A DNA stretch of 64,000 nucleotides, from contig CANQNN010000003.1 of assembly GCA_947625205.1 (NCBI GenBank), positions 1-64,000 on the forward strand, given 5' to 3'. Positions 45,112-53,820 of the stretch are shown piece after piece (positions within the stretch are counted from its first letter, which is position 1; every line of letters starts with the position of its first letter). This DNA is from an uncultured Lachnospiraceae bacterium (GTDB lineage: Bacteria; Bacillota; Clostridia; Lachnospirales; Lachnospiraceae). The translations under genes were made by a program, and so were the position numbers. The notes beneath the pieces were generated by a model. The model had not been told where the DNA came from. It did not search any database and worked only from the letters and a program-made list of their open reading frames with translations.

Positions 45112-45148
45112 CTCCGGTTTCTATCTATCATAACGAAAGAAACCGGAG
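45112..45148 (-). promoter_or_regulatory. Hairpin that sequesters the GT2 ribosome binding site
   Basis: CTCCGGTTTC and GAAACCGGAG form a perfect 10-bp stem with a 17-base loop in the minus-strand leader. The GGAG of the downstream GT2 ribosome binding site is in the stem. On the plus strand it would be followed by ATTTTCTTC, so a converging terminator is another reading. Confidence 0.6.
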
Positions 45149-45201
45149 ATTTTCTTCAAAGCATTCTTAATTTATTCTTAAGTATGAAATTTTATATGCG
45201 C

Positions 45202-46179
45202 TCAGTTCTTCATGGCTTCCACCACGGTCTGCGCTACAAGCTCCATACCGGCGTGATTCGGATGAACGCCGTCCGATACAAACTCATGCAGATGATCGAT
45301 GTCGACGCCGCAGTTTTCCAGATCGATCGTCGGGATCCCCCGGCTATCCGCAATGATTCGAATCTGCTCCGAATAATCCGATGACGTCATCCCCAAACGG
45401 TTCACCATCGGGTCAAACGGCCGCTCTCCCTTTCCCCAGGTGCCTGCCGGCAACAGCGTACAGCAATATATCTGTGAAACAGGATAACAGCTCTCCAATT
45501 CATCCAGGATCAAAGTATACGCATCGCTGAAGTTATCCACCAGTCCCGGCTCCACAATACGCGTACCGTCGTTATCGCCGAGCGGAATGTTCTTCAGCAG
45601 GTCGTTTGTCCCCATATATACAATGATCACATCTGGCATTTTGCCCTGTCTGCCTGACAACTGGGATATTCTGTACTCGCTGCACCCGTTTGCGGGATCA
45701 TCCGGCGACAGCGAATCTCCCGCGCATGTACACCCGGCGCTGGAGTCATTTGCACATAGCTCCATCTCCATTTCATCCATGACCTGCATCCACCATGTCT
45801 GCGATACATCGGACAGTTCACCGTCAAGCGGATAGAATATGCCGAATCCATCGGGGATCCAACCATCGTAAGTGGAGATGCTGTCACCCAGGATCGACAG
45901 GCTTAACGGCTGCTCCGCACCGGCCTCATCAGGTTCTGTGACCCTGTCGGCGTCTGTATCTGCGTCAACCGCCTGAGCCGTGTAAACACCTGTTTCCGTA
46001 TCATTTGTTTCAACACTGTCGATTGCAGTTTCAACACTATCGATCACGGCATCATTTTCTGCATCATTTTCTGCCGCACTGTCTGCTGTGCCGTCCCGAA
46101 CAGCGCCGCCGCATCCTGCCATACACATAACCGAAAGCAGAAGACACGATGCGCATATTATCCTGGCTTTTTTCACCAT
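45202..46179 (-). CDS. SGNH/GDSL-family lipoprotein
   Basis: 325 residues from the ATG at 46179 (GGGG seven bases before it; the ATG at 46197 has no site). A signal peptide ends in the lipobox MAGC near residue 22, so it is lipid-anchored outside the membrane. After an Asp/Thr/Glu-rich linker the SGNH domain shows LSILGDSISTYDG (nucleophile Ser), YMGTNDLL (Gly/Asn blocks) and DGVHPNHAGM (Asp/His). All catalytic residues are present. It may remove or transfer acyl groups on surface glycans. It lies in the minus-strand cluster between the radical SAM and GT2 genes. Confidence 0.85.
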   Translation of the reverse strand: MVKKARIICASCLLLSVMCMAGCGGAVRDGTADSAAENDAENDAVIDSVETAIDSVETNDTETGVYTAQAVDADTDADRVTEPDEAGAEQPLSLSILGDSISTYDGWIPDGFGIFYPLDGELSDVSQTWWMQVMDEMEMELCANDSSAGCTCAGDSLSPDDPANGCSEYRISQLSGRQGKMPDVIIVYMGTNDLLKNIPLGDNDGTRIVEPGLVDNFSDAYTLILDELESCYPVSQIYCCTLLPAGTWGKGERPFDPMVNRLGMTSSDYSEQIRIIADSRGIPTIDLENCGVDIDHLHEFVSDGVHPNHAGMELVAQTVVEAMKN

Positions 46180-46221
46180 ACCGTAACCCCTCATCATTTG
46201 TCAGTGAAATACTGTCCGACA

Positions 46222-47202
46222 TTACCGCTTAAAAACAGACTGTCTGGCGCCGTGCAGCTGTTCGTGATGCTTCAGGACATCCGTCACCGCATCCATCCGA
46301 AGCCCGGCGTCTATAAAGTCGCAGTTTTGGCAGAACGGATAATTCTGTCTTCCGTCCCGGATCGCCTCGCGCAGCTTGCGGTACGGCTCGCTGTTCCATC
46401 CCTCTTTCAAGGACACCTTATGCAGATCCGCCAGATCGGTCACTTCAAAGTTGTCGCAGCAGCAGATACCCATCTTACCGTTTGGCATGATCCACATATC
46501 AGTATACGGCATCAGACATGTCTCTGAGATTATCTCCCCTTTGCTCTGCTTATTCGGCGCGCTGCCGGCCCTGTTCGTCAAAACCTCCTTCAGATAACGC
46601 ATCTGGATCAGTATATCCACGCTCTTAAACTCATCGGGATGCGCCTTGACGTAATCGTATATTTCTTTTATATTTTCATGAAGCTTCATATCAAGACAGT
46701 AGTTATTAATGATAAGCTGGTTCACATACGGGACGATCGTCTTTACTTTATCAATATCCAGCAGAAGCCCGTTAGTGGACATGAATATAAATGCATCCGG
46801 AAGCTGCTTTCTTGCATATTTGTGAAATTCAACGATCCTGTTATCCAGCCAGGGCTCATTGTTACCGTAAAGCGTCAGGTGGCCTTTATAGTCCCAGTCG
46901 TGAAGCTGGTCGATAACGGAATAGTAGATCTCGTCTTCCATTTTCATATACGGCCTTTTCTCGGCATGAATATTGGCGGTACAGAATTCACAGGTACTGT
47001 TACACCTGTTTACCGTCTCCAGATTGACCACTATAGGCTGCGGCAGCTCTTCCTGTGCAAAAAAATATTCGATATATCTCTTCTGCTGCCTTCTCCTGTA
47101 TGCAAACTGCAGCTTTAAATAACTCTGACTGGACAGCTTCGGCAGATATTTTCTCGCATTCCACCCAAGCACGCCTCCGAAATTGTGTACTCTGATTGGC
47201 AT
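46222..47202 (-). CDS. Radical SAM/SPASM domain protein
   Basis: 326 residues. The cluster motif CNSTCEFC (Cys67, 71, 74) binds the SAM-cleaving iron-sulfur cluster. A C-terminal SPASM-like region has Cys residues in CLMPYTDMW, GICCCDN and FCQNCDF for extra clusters. Such enzymes modify peptides or sugars. With GT genes on both sides, a role in nucleotide-sugar or glycan modification is plausible, but a peptide substrate is not excluded; no precursor peptide is seen. AAAGGAG precedes the ATG. Confidence 0.87.
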   Translation of the reverse strand: MPIRVHNFGGVLGWNARKYLPKLSSQSYLKLQFAYRRRQQKRYIEYFFAQEELPQPIVVNLETVNRCNSTCEFCTANIHAEKRPYMKMEDEIYYSVIDQLHDWDYKGHLTLYGNNEPWLDNRIVEFHKYARKQLPDAFIFMSTNGLLLDIDKVKTIVPYVNQLIINNYCLDMKLHENIKEIYDYVKAHPDEFKSVDILIQMRYLKEVLTNRAGSAPNKQSKGEIISETCLMPYTDMWIMPNGKMGICCCDNFEVTDLADLHKVSLKEGWNSEPYRKLREAIRDGRQNYPFCQNCDFIDAGLRMDAVTDVLKHHEQLHGARQSVFKR

Positions 47203-47230
47203 ATTAGTTCTCCTTTGACATATTATTGCG

Positions 47231-48982
47231 TCATTTTACCGTATATACATAAACCGTGTAGCTATCCTGCGCCGTATAGCTTCGTAACAGGCGAAGCCCG
47301 GCCTCATCCGCATTGCTAAGCTTGATCCGCGAAAAAATATATTCGCCGCCCAGCTCCCGAAAAGCCTCCGTATCCATGTAAATATCACAATCTGTAGCAT
47401 ACACCGTTTTGGTCGCGCTGACAATACTCAGATCCGTCCCTGAATACAGATAAGCCCTGGCTCCCCAGTCATCATAATAGATCCGTGTGGCTTCCACCCT
47501 GTCAAGCGCCGGTGCGATCACCCTGCGGAAAGCCTCCTTATACTGCTGCGTATAGTAGCCGAGATAACCATCCAGTGTAGCGATCCCGTTATATTCCAGC
47601 ACCGCAGGATAGAGCCCGTAGGCCGCCGACCACTCGCCCTGATAGCCGATATCCTTCTTGATCTCATCAAAAAGCGCCTGCGCATAGAACTGTTCATAAT
47701 CCAACTCGTCTACTTCAGAGCCGTGATAATACTCATATGCCCTGTTCCGGCATGTGGCATACAGGTCATTATAGCGGTTCGGCGTCAATATGATCACGAG
47801 CACAGCAATGCAGATAACCGCATTGGCGACCCACATCTGCCATATGCCGGCATCATACAGCCTGACCAGCACTATTAAAAGCGCCGCATACCACAGAAAT
47901 GGATTAAAGAAGATCGTCCGATTAAACTGCCAGCCCGTAAGCGGCGGAATAAGCATCTCCACAAACGACCGCAGAGGTTTACAGTCATACAAAGCGCAGA
48001 TCACGCTGTTAAACAGGATAAACAGCATAATGAAATTAAACAGATCATGAAATATCTTCCCGGGCGTCTTCCGCCAAAGAAATACAGCATTATGGAGCAC
48101 GAAGTACAGGACGCAGACCGGAAGCACCACCTTACCGTGCACGCTGTCCGCGTGAAAGACGCCCTCGCGCCAGACGGTCCATATCTCCTGCAGTATCTCC
48201 GTCGCGGAAAGGTCCGCATTTACCATCGTAGAACGAATCGTCTCCTCGCCGCTGAATAACATCTGTCCGAACAGTCTGTACTCGCATACCACATATCCCA
48301 GCGACAGCACAGCAAATGCCGCCGCAAGCCTCCATGCCGGTTTCCTGTCCCGTATGGACAGCCACAAAACAGCGATCAGCAGATATCCTAAGATAAACAG
48401 CCCGTGATAAGAAAAATACGACACAAGAGGATATGCCAGAAGAGCCACATACCAGCCAAGCCCGCCTTTGCGGTATATTTTGATGAGAAGATACACGCAC
48501 AGAGGTATCGAGGCGAAGGCAAAGCCAAATGCCGGGAAAAACCATAGAATACCGTATGCAAATCCCGTCATACAGATAATGGGACGGTACAGCATATATT
48601 TATCCGCAAACAATTCCTTTGCAAGCAGCCGAAAGGAAACGATACCCAGCAGGATCTTGCCGATGATACCGAGCACATACGCGATGTAGACCGGAAAGAT
48701 CATGTAAAGCACGCTGTACAGCGACAGCTCCGACGGCAGATCATCTCTGCTTATCCCGCCCAGAAACGGCACATCCACCCCGTGTTTAAAAAAAGTTCCC
48801 GTATTTTTAAGCATCTGAAACTGCGGAAGAAAAAGATCCATGTTGTCATGAAGGCCAATATAGCTCCTCTCCCCATAACCGAAGAAAACTCCCGCCGTCA
48901 GGAGCAGGAAGCCTGTGATTGGAAAATAAAACCAGTATTTAGTAAGCCATATGAACCATTTCTGTTCCGTCAGCCGTTTCAT
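47231..48982 (-). CDS. Large polytopic membrane protein (DUF6044-like)
   Basis: 583 residues from the ATG at 48982, which has GGAG six bases before it; ATGs at 48997 and 48994 are less well supported. About twelve membrane helices with an extracellular first loop containing YIGLHDNMDLFLPQFQ, an acidic motif typical of GT-C-like or DUF6044-type membrane proteins of Firmicutes. The last 150 residues are soluble. It may be a membrane glycosyltransferase that uses a polyprenyl-linked sugar; the GtrA gene next to it supports that reading. The family name is from memory and uncertain. Confidence 0.72.
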   Translation of the reverse strand: MKRLTEQKWFIWLTKYWFYFPITGFLLLTAGVFFGYGERSYIGLHDNMDLFLPQFQMLKNTGTFFKHGVDVPFLGGISRDDLPSELSLYSVLYMIFPVYIAYVLGIIGKILLGIVSFRLLAKELFADKYMLYRPIICMTGFAYGILWFFPAFGFAFASIPLCVYLLIKIYRKGGLGWYVALLAYPLVSYFSYHGLFILGYLLIAVLWLSIRDRKPAWRLAAAFAVLSLGYVVCEYRLFGQMLFSGEETIRSTMVNADLSATEILQEIWTVWREGVFHADSVHGKVVLPVCVLYFVLHNAVFLWRKTPGKIFHDLFNFIMLFILFNSVICALYDCKPLRSFVEMLIPPLTGWQFNRTIFFNPFLWYAALLIVLVRLYDAGIWQMWVANAVICIAVLVIILTPNRYNDLYATCRNRAYEYYHGSEVDELDYEQFYAQALFDEIKKDIGYQGEWSAAYGLYPAVLEYNGIATLDGYLGYYTQQYKEAFRRVIAPALDRVEATRIYYDDWGARAYLYSGTDLSIVSATKTVYATDCDIYMDTEAFRELGGEYIFSRIKLSNADEAGLRLLRSYTAQDSYTVYVYTVK

Positions 48983-49005
48983 CCGTCTCTCCATCATTAT
49001 CCGCT

Positions 49006-49470
49006 TTACTTATCTTTACCCTCTCTTACAGTCGCCTCACTGTTCTTACGAAACACAAATAATTTCTGCCCAAAGAAATTCATGACAACAAAGAAGCACA
49101 TGCCGAAGAGCATTGCCACATTGTCCACGATCACCTTCGGCTGTGAAGACAGCAAGCGTCTGACAAGGGGCTGCGCCGTACCATAGGCGATCAGATAGCA
49201 TACTATGATATTTATGGCAAACCGCCACGGAAGCCATTTATCCCTGTTCTCCACCTTAAAAGTAACCTTCGCATTGGCATGATAGGAAAAAACACTTCCG
49301 ACAAAATAGGAAATACCCGTAGAGAGCCAGTAATTTATATGAATAAAATTATACAGCACCGCCATGATCACCCATCCCATAAACGTATTGATAACGCCCA
49401 CCATACCAAAATGAATGACTTCCATGATAAAGGTTCTGTGCGTATTATAAAGTTCTGCGAGCTTTTTCAT
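49006..49470 (-). CDS. GtrA-family membrane protein
   Basis: 154 residues with four membrane helices. FGMVGVINTFMGWVIM, YFVGSVFSYHANAKVTF and NFFGQKLFVF are the GtrA family pattern. GtrA-type proteins are thought to flip undecaprenyl-phosphate-linked glucose or similar sugars made by a GtrB-type GT2. A GtrB-like gene is present at 61268-62254. AAGGAATATAT precedes the ATG. It lies between two large membrane proteins that may use the flipped sugar. Confidence 0.9.
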   Translation of the reverse strand: MKKLAELYNTHRTFIMEVIHFGMVGVINTFMGWVIMAVLYNFIHINYWLSTGISYFVGSVFSYHANAKVTFKVENRDKWLPWRFAINIIVCYLIAYGTAQPLVRRLLSSQPKVIVDNVAMLFGMCFFVVMNFFGQKLFVFRKNSEATVREGKDK

Positions 49471-49505
49471 ATATATTCCTTTTCTACCGTTACTTTTATA
49501 CCAGG

Positions 49506-51005
49506 TCAGTCACCGTACATCTCCATCCACTCGGGACGGTCCATACTGATCACGCTTTGCTTTCCGTAAAAATCGGCCGTGACAGTGTTGCTCCACGCTT
49601 CCGGATCATCCGTGACAGGCACGTGCATCAGCGGACCCTGTATATTGTTGATACCCGGAACCACTATATCTTCAGCATTTTCGTTTTCCAGCAGCCGGGT
49701 CTGAAGATCCATCTGCTCCTTATAATCTTCTGCCTGACCGCTTATTATATAATCAAGCGAAACATAAGAAGCGCTGGTCTTGATATAACCGCGCCCGATC
49801 AGGACCCAAACGGCGCAGACCAGTATCCCCGGAAGAACGATCCGCCGCCAGACTGCCATGTCAATATTACCATGCCGTGCCAGCCCCCCCCCAATTCTTT
49901 CTGCCGTCTTTTGCGCCGCCACAAGCAATATTCCCGATGCCGTAAGCAAAAAGACCTGATAATTGGTATTCAGAACCCCTCTGGAAACTTCCACTCCAGC
50001 ATAGATCGCGGGCGCCTGCATAGCGCTGTACAGGCAGAAAAGCATAAGCGACAGCAGGACCGGATGCCTGAATCTGTATACCTTTTCCTCTGTACAATAC
50101 ACTGCGGTCAGAAGAACAAAAAGTAACAAAAGTCCGGCAAATATCAAGGGTCTGTCTTTCACATAGACTCCGATGTCCTTTATTCCGCAGACAAACGATT
50201 TGCCGACGGTCATGAATACAGCCGAAACGGAAAAGCCAAAATCCTCTCCCGCTCGGCACTTATTTCCCGGCGCTGTGGCGCTGACAACAAGCCCGGCCAC
50301 TTCACACAAAACAGGGACCGTAAGCATCAGAATGCGCTTGTCTTTCCGGAGCAGCCATGCGGATATACCCACGTAACAGGCAGCCACCAGCGCAAATAAT
50401 GCAGCCTGATAATTTGCTCCTCCAAGTAATGTCATAAAAATAAGGATCCCGACAAATGTACTCTTCTTATATTCCACGCTGTATCTTATAAGCCATGCCG
50501 CCGTCATCTGACACATAGCGAAGGGGACCATATAGTGAGCGCACCCATTAAACCAATAAATAGAAGATTTGGTGCTGGGAACAAATTCTATGCTGACTGC
50601 CAGAAAGCAAACGGTAAGCAGCAGATAACTCCATCTGTCAAACCGCAGCATTCTACATAATATCTCCCTGAACAGGTAAAATGTACTGCCGATCCACAGA
50701 AACAGCATCAGGACCGCAACAATGACATATGCCCTGTCATGAAAGACTTCCGGCTGAAGGGAAAAAAGCGCCACGTCAAACCATGTCCCCTGCCAGCTGT
50801 AATAATATCGTACCACCGTGCCAAACACCGCCCTGACCACCGCCGCCAGGGAATGCGTACCCATCCACGCCATTCTGGTAAGAGTGCCATATCCGTAATC
50901 ATCGCCGCTTGCCCTGTTAACAAAGGTAAGATATACGACCGGCAGCATCAGGACAGTAAAGCATACCAATGATATAACAGCGAGATATTTAAACCTTTTT
51001 CCCAT
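49506..51005 (-). CDS. Polytopic membrane protein (DUF6056-like)
   Basis: 499 residues from the ATG at 51005, which has AGGA six or seven bases before it. About eleven membrane helices, with NRASGDDYGYG in the first outer loop, the pattern of DUF6056-type and GT-C-like proteins. The last 100 residues are soluble with INNIQGPLMHVPVTDDPEAW. A run of nine G at 49884-49892 encodes three Gly in ERIGGGLARHG and could cause slippage. It starts the eight-gene minus-strand cluster. A glycosyltransferase role using polyprenyl-linked sugar is a guess from context. Confidence 0.75.
   Translation of the reverse strand: MGKRFKYLAVISLVCFTVLMLPVVYLTFVNRASGDDYGYGTLTRMAWMGTHSLAAVVRAVFGTVVRYYYSWQGTWFDVALFSLQPEVFHDRAYVIVAVLMLFLWIGSTFYLFREILCRMLRFDRWSYLLLTVCFLAVSIEFVPSTKSSIYWFNGCAHYMVPFAMCQMTAAWLIRYSVEYKKSTFVGILIFMTLLGGANYQAALFALVAACYVGISAWLLRKDKRILMLTVPVLCEVAGLVVSATAPGNKCRAGEDFGFSVSAVFMTVGKSFVCGIKDIGVYVKDRPLIFAGLLLLFVLLTAVYCTEEKVYRFRHPVLLSLMLFCLYSAMQAPAIYAGVEVSRGVLNTNYQVFLLTASGILLVAAQKTAERIGGGLARHGNIDMAVWRRIVLPGILVCAVWVLIGRGYIKTSASYVSLDYIISGQAEDYKEQMDLQTRLLENENAEDIVVPGINNIQGPLMHVPVTDDPEAWSNTVTADFYGKQSVISMDRPEWMEMYGD
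49884..49892 (-). repeat. Nine-G homopolymer inside a coding region
   Basis: C9 on the plus strand gives G9 in the DUF6056-like gene, at three successive Gly codons. Change by one base would frameshift the last quarter of the protein. Confidence 0.85.
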
Positions 51006-51053
51006 GAACTTTCCTTCCATAGTCCGGCCATTTAAAGTTAAGCCGCATCCGCC

Positions 51054-51082
51054 TTGTAAAAATCACAGGGCTTATATATAAT
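51054..51082 (+). promoter_or_regulatory. Promoter of the VOC-protein gene
   Basis: TTGTAA (51054-51059), a 17-base spacer and TATAAT (51077-51082), 86 bases before the ATG at 51168. Confidence 0.7.
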
Positions 51083-51167
51083 AATATAATAGACGATGCC
51101 GCAGCGGTATCGTCCGGTCGCCGGTCATTCCGGCGTCAGAAAACATCCGACCAGAGAGGAGAAATAA

Positions 51168-51581
51168 ATGCCAGCTTTAAAAATACATCATATCGGCTAT
51201 CTTGTCAAAAAAACAGATGCCGCCATTCTTTCATTTATAAAGCTCGGATATAAGGTCGTCCAGGATACGGTATATGATGACATTCGCAAGGTAAATATAT
51301 GCTTTCTTCAAAAAGACGGCTATCTTATAGAACTGGTGTCCCCCGCATCCGAAGATTCCGTAGTCGCCGGATTACTCAAAAGGTATAAAAACACCCCTTA
51401 TCATATCTGCTATGAAACAGAGCATTTCGACGAGGATTATCGGGCTCTGACAGCCTCCGGTTTTATCGCCATCGACACGCCCACACCCGCTCCGGCTCTG
51501 CAGAACCGTGATGTTGTATTCCTGACAAGTCCTGCCGTGGGAATGATCGAACTGCTCAGACATACTATATCTGAGCCATAA
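51168..51581 (+). CDS. VOC (glyoxalase-like) superfamily protein
   Basis: 137 residues, one or two beta-alpha-beta-beta-beta modules. IHHIGYLVKK (His7/His8), TPYHICYETE and VGMIELLRH supply the His/Glu metal residues in the order of methylmalonyl-CoA epimerase/lactoylglutathione lyase. The fold serves epimerases and dioxygenases. Its 3' end overlaps the convergent ACP gene by 17 bases. Its position beside ACP and FkbH suggests that it could act on the ACP-bound or CoA-bound acyl group, but this is inference. AGGAG precedes the ATG. Confidence 0.85.
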   Translation: MPALKIHHIGYLVKKTDAAILSFIKLGYKVVQDTVYDDIRKVNICFLQKDGYLIELVSPASEDSVVAGLLKRYKNTPYHICYETEHFDEDYRALTASGFIAIDTPTPAPALQNRDVVFLTSPAVGMIELLRHTISEP

Positions 51582-51813
51582 TGATATCGACCATCTCTCC
51601 CACATTCTTCATGGAAACGACCTGTCCCATGTTAAATTTCATGCCAAATTCCTGCTCCACCGCCGCCAGCAGATTAATATGCTCCAGGGAATCCCATTCC
51701 TCAATATCATCCGCCGTTGTGGTATCCGTCACGGTAATGTCCTCGTCGTCAAACACATCCCGGAACACTTCATTCAGCTTTTCATACACTTCTTCTCTGC
51801 TCATTTTGCCCAT
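51565..51813 (-). CDS. Acyl carrier protein
   Basis: 82 residues, highly acidic helical bundle. EWDSLEHINLL contains the Ser (residue 42) that takes the phosphopantetheine arm. It lies 53 bases downstream of the FkbH-like gene and is probably cotranscribed with it. It is not near fatty-acid genes, so a dedicated carrier for a hydroxyacyl group is likely. GGAG lies eight bases before the ATG. Its overlap with the VOC gene is convergent. Confidence 0.93.
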   Translation of the reverse strand: MGKMSREEVYEKLNEVFRDVFDDEDITVTDTTTADDIEEWDSLEHINLLAAVEQEFGMKFNMGQVVSMKNVGEMVDIIMAQI

Positions 51814-51866
51814 ATCGCTCTCTCCACTCTTATAATGTTAATAACAGTACTATATATGGTTTTCCT

Positions 51867-53651
51867 CTATTTTACAACTTCGATCACCGTATTTTTGTTC
51901 TCATAATCAACAATATCAAATCTCCATTCTGTACTGCCATCGTCTTTCTCCCCGGTCTTTGTAAATCCCATGACCGCGTAAAACTCCTTCACCATGACAT
52001 TCTTGGCGGTAGGATAATAATATCCGTATATCGTATGGATGCCGCAGGAAATGCAAGCCTGCACTATGCTGTCCATCATGGCATATTCCATGTCACGCTT
52101 CAGCACACGGCAACTCATCAGCCACAATTCAATATGAAGCGCCTTCTCCCGTTCGTCTTTCCGGCCGATCACCACGGATACAACACCGTTATCGCCGAAC
52201 TTGTCCTCCAGCCTGCCATACCTTGTAATATAAAGGTCATCTGCCGCAAATCTCTCAATATCGCTCTGGGTATATCTTCTGGTCGTCAGGTTAAACTGGT
52301 TGCTCTTGTTGGTCAGCTGGGCGATCCGTGACATGTAGATCGCTTCAAACGGCTTAATAGTGCCTTTCATCTGAAGGGAAAGCAGGTACTCCCTGTAATC
52401 GCCGAAGTTTTGCTGCTGCCGCTTCCTCTCTATATTCGCCTTATACATCTCATTACGCTTCCGGTCGTCTTCCGATAAGTTTGTAACCTCAAAAAATCCC
52501 GCATGGTCCAGCACTCTAATGTACTGCTCCGGCGTGCCGATCTCCGGCACGGCAACGCCCGGCACCTGCGTTCCGACGATCTCACGCTCCGCGGGATTGT
52601 CATCGACAAACACAAGGCTGTCCGGCAGGATATTTAACGCATCCGCTATCGCGGCGATATTCCCGCTCTTAGGCTCCCAATCCGCCTTGATCAGAATAAA
52701 ATCTTCGGGGCGCAGTATCCCGCCCGGATGATTCAGTCCCGCTATGGCGTTTTCATATTCATTCTTGGAGGCAACGTTGAGCATCACGCCGATATCCTTC
52801 TGGGATTTGAGGTATGACTGGAATTCCGCGTAAACCTGCCCCATAGAGGTTTCCTGTCCGATCTCGATATTCTCTACGCCGTCATCGCCTATGACGCCGC
52901 CCCAGAGCGTGTTATCCAGATCTACAACAAGGGATTTTCTGTTCTTTCCGAACACCGCCTTGATAATATTGGACAAGTTATAGGAGAACTCCGGTATTGC
53001 CTGCATACACATGGCATATTTATACATGTGCCAGTATGCAGGATCCGCCCACCGGTCCAGCCCGTACGCCGCCGACAGGTAATTAATGTCGTTGATATAG
53101 AAGTTGTCATGTTCTGCGGCATACTGGTAAAATTTCTCGTTTAACCTGTTGATAAAACTGATACGGCCCTGTCTGTAGACCGCATCCTGGTTCCCCAATA
53201 TCCTGTAGAACGGATACTCAAAATTATTCTGGATCACGGGACAATCGTACGTATCTGCGATTTTCTCCCACATGACACGAAAATGTTCAAACTGCTCTTC
53301 AAGCAGCTCGTCGGTCCGCTGCGGCGTATCTTCTATGGACGGATATGCCGTGATGTTACGGTTGGATGTATGAATATAGATCAGATCCGGTCTAAACTGT
53401 GTAAGCTGGGGGTTATCAAACATCACATCCTGCCAGTACTGCGCATACTCCGATTCATAGAAAACCGGCTGGATCCCCCTGTTCAAAAGAAACAATTCCA
53501 GTATCCTAATAATGTCATGCGTTGTACTGCCGCCCAGGACCGCGATCTTTTTCGTCAGAAGATCCGTCCCGCCCTGCAGCAGTTCTCTTTTGATCTTTTT
53601 AGACTTTTTCAGTATATATTCGCTGTCAAAGGGATATTCCAGTTCTCTCAC
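51867..53651 (-). CDS. FkbH-like HAD-IIIC family protein
   Basis: 594 residues from the GTG at 53651, which has GAGG six bases before it; the GTG at 53663 has a poorer site. The order is an SGNH-like N-terminal domain (VLGGSTTHD near 43), a HAD phosphatase domain (VVDLDNTLWGGVIGDDG near 245) and a C-terminal GNAT-like domain (about 450-590). FkbH proteins load glyceryl from 1,3-bisphosphoglycerate onto an ACP. The ACP gene follows directly. In a polysaccharide setting the glyceryl-ACP or a related acyl group could feed the nearby MBOATs; this last step is inference. A TTGCCG-18-TATGAT promoter lies upstream. Confidence 0.9.
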   Translation of the reverse strand: MRELEYPFDSEYILKKSKKIKRELLQGGTDLLTKKIAVLGGSTTHDIIRILELFLLNRGIQPVFYESEYAQYWQDVMFDNPQLTQFRPDLIYIHTSNRNITAYPSIEDTPQRTDELLEEQFEHFRVMWEKIADTYDCPVIQNNFEYPFYRILGNQDAVYRQGRISFINRLNEKFYQYAAEHDNFYINDINYLSAAYGLDRWADPAYWHMYKYAMCMQAIPEFSYNLSNIIKAVFGKNRKSLVVDLDNTLWGGVIGDDGVENIEIGQETSMGQVYAEFQSYLKSQKDIGVMLNVASKNEYENAIAGLNHPGGILRPEDFILIKADWEPKSGNIAAIADALNILPDSLVFVDDNPAEREIVGTQVPGVAVPEIGTPEQYIRVLDHAGFFEVTNLSEDDRKRNEMYKANIERKRQQQNFGDYREYLLSLQMKGTIKPFEAIYMSRIAQLTNKSNQFNLTTRRYTQSDIERFAADDLYITRYGRLEDKFGDNGVVSVVIGRKDEREKALHIELWLMSCRVLKRDMEYAMMDSIVQACISCGIHTIYGYYYPTAKNVMVKEFYAVMGFTKTGEKDDGSTEWRFDIVDYENKNTVIEVVK

Positions 53652-53716
53652 GGGATACCTCACGCTTTCTCTTTCTTACTTCAACACTTATCCGCATGGC
53701 TTTCAAATCTGTTTCT

Positions 53717-53746
53717 ATCATATCATATTCTACACCGATACGGCAA
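53717..53746 (-). promoter_or_regulatory. Predicted promoter of fkbH-like and ACP genes
   Basis: On the minus strand TTGCCG (53741-53746), an 18-base spacer and TATGAT (53717-53722), just after the terminator of the upstream SGNH gene. Confidence 0.55.
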
Positions 53747-53757
53747 AAAATATTTTA

Positions 53758-53789
53758 AAAGGATGCACGCCATGCAGCATGCATCCTTT
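53758..53789 (-). terminator. Rho-independent terminator of the SGNH gene
   Basis: AAAGGATGCA and TGCATCCTTT form a 10-bp stem with a 12-base loop. The minus-strand transcript continues TTTTAAAATATTTTTT. Confidence 0.8.
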
Positions 53790-53820
53790 CTTAAGATAAA
53801 ATATTATACTTTGGGGACCG

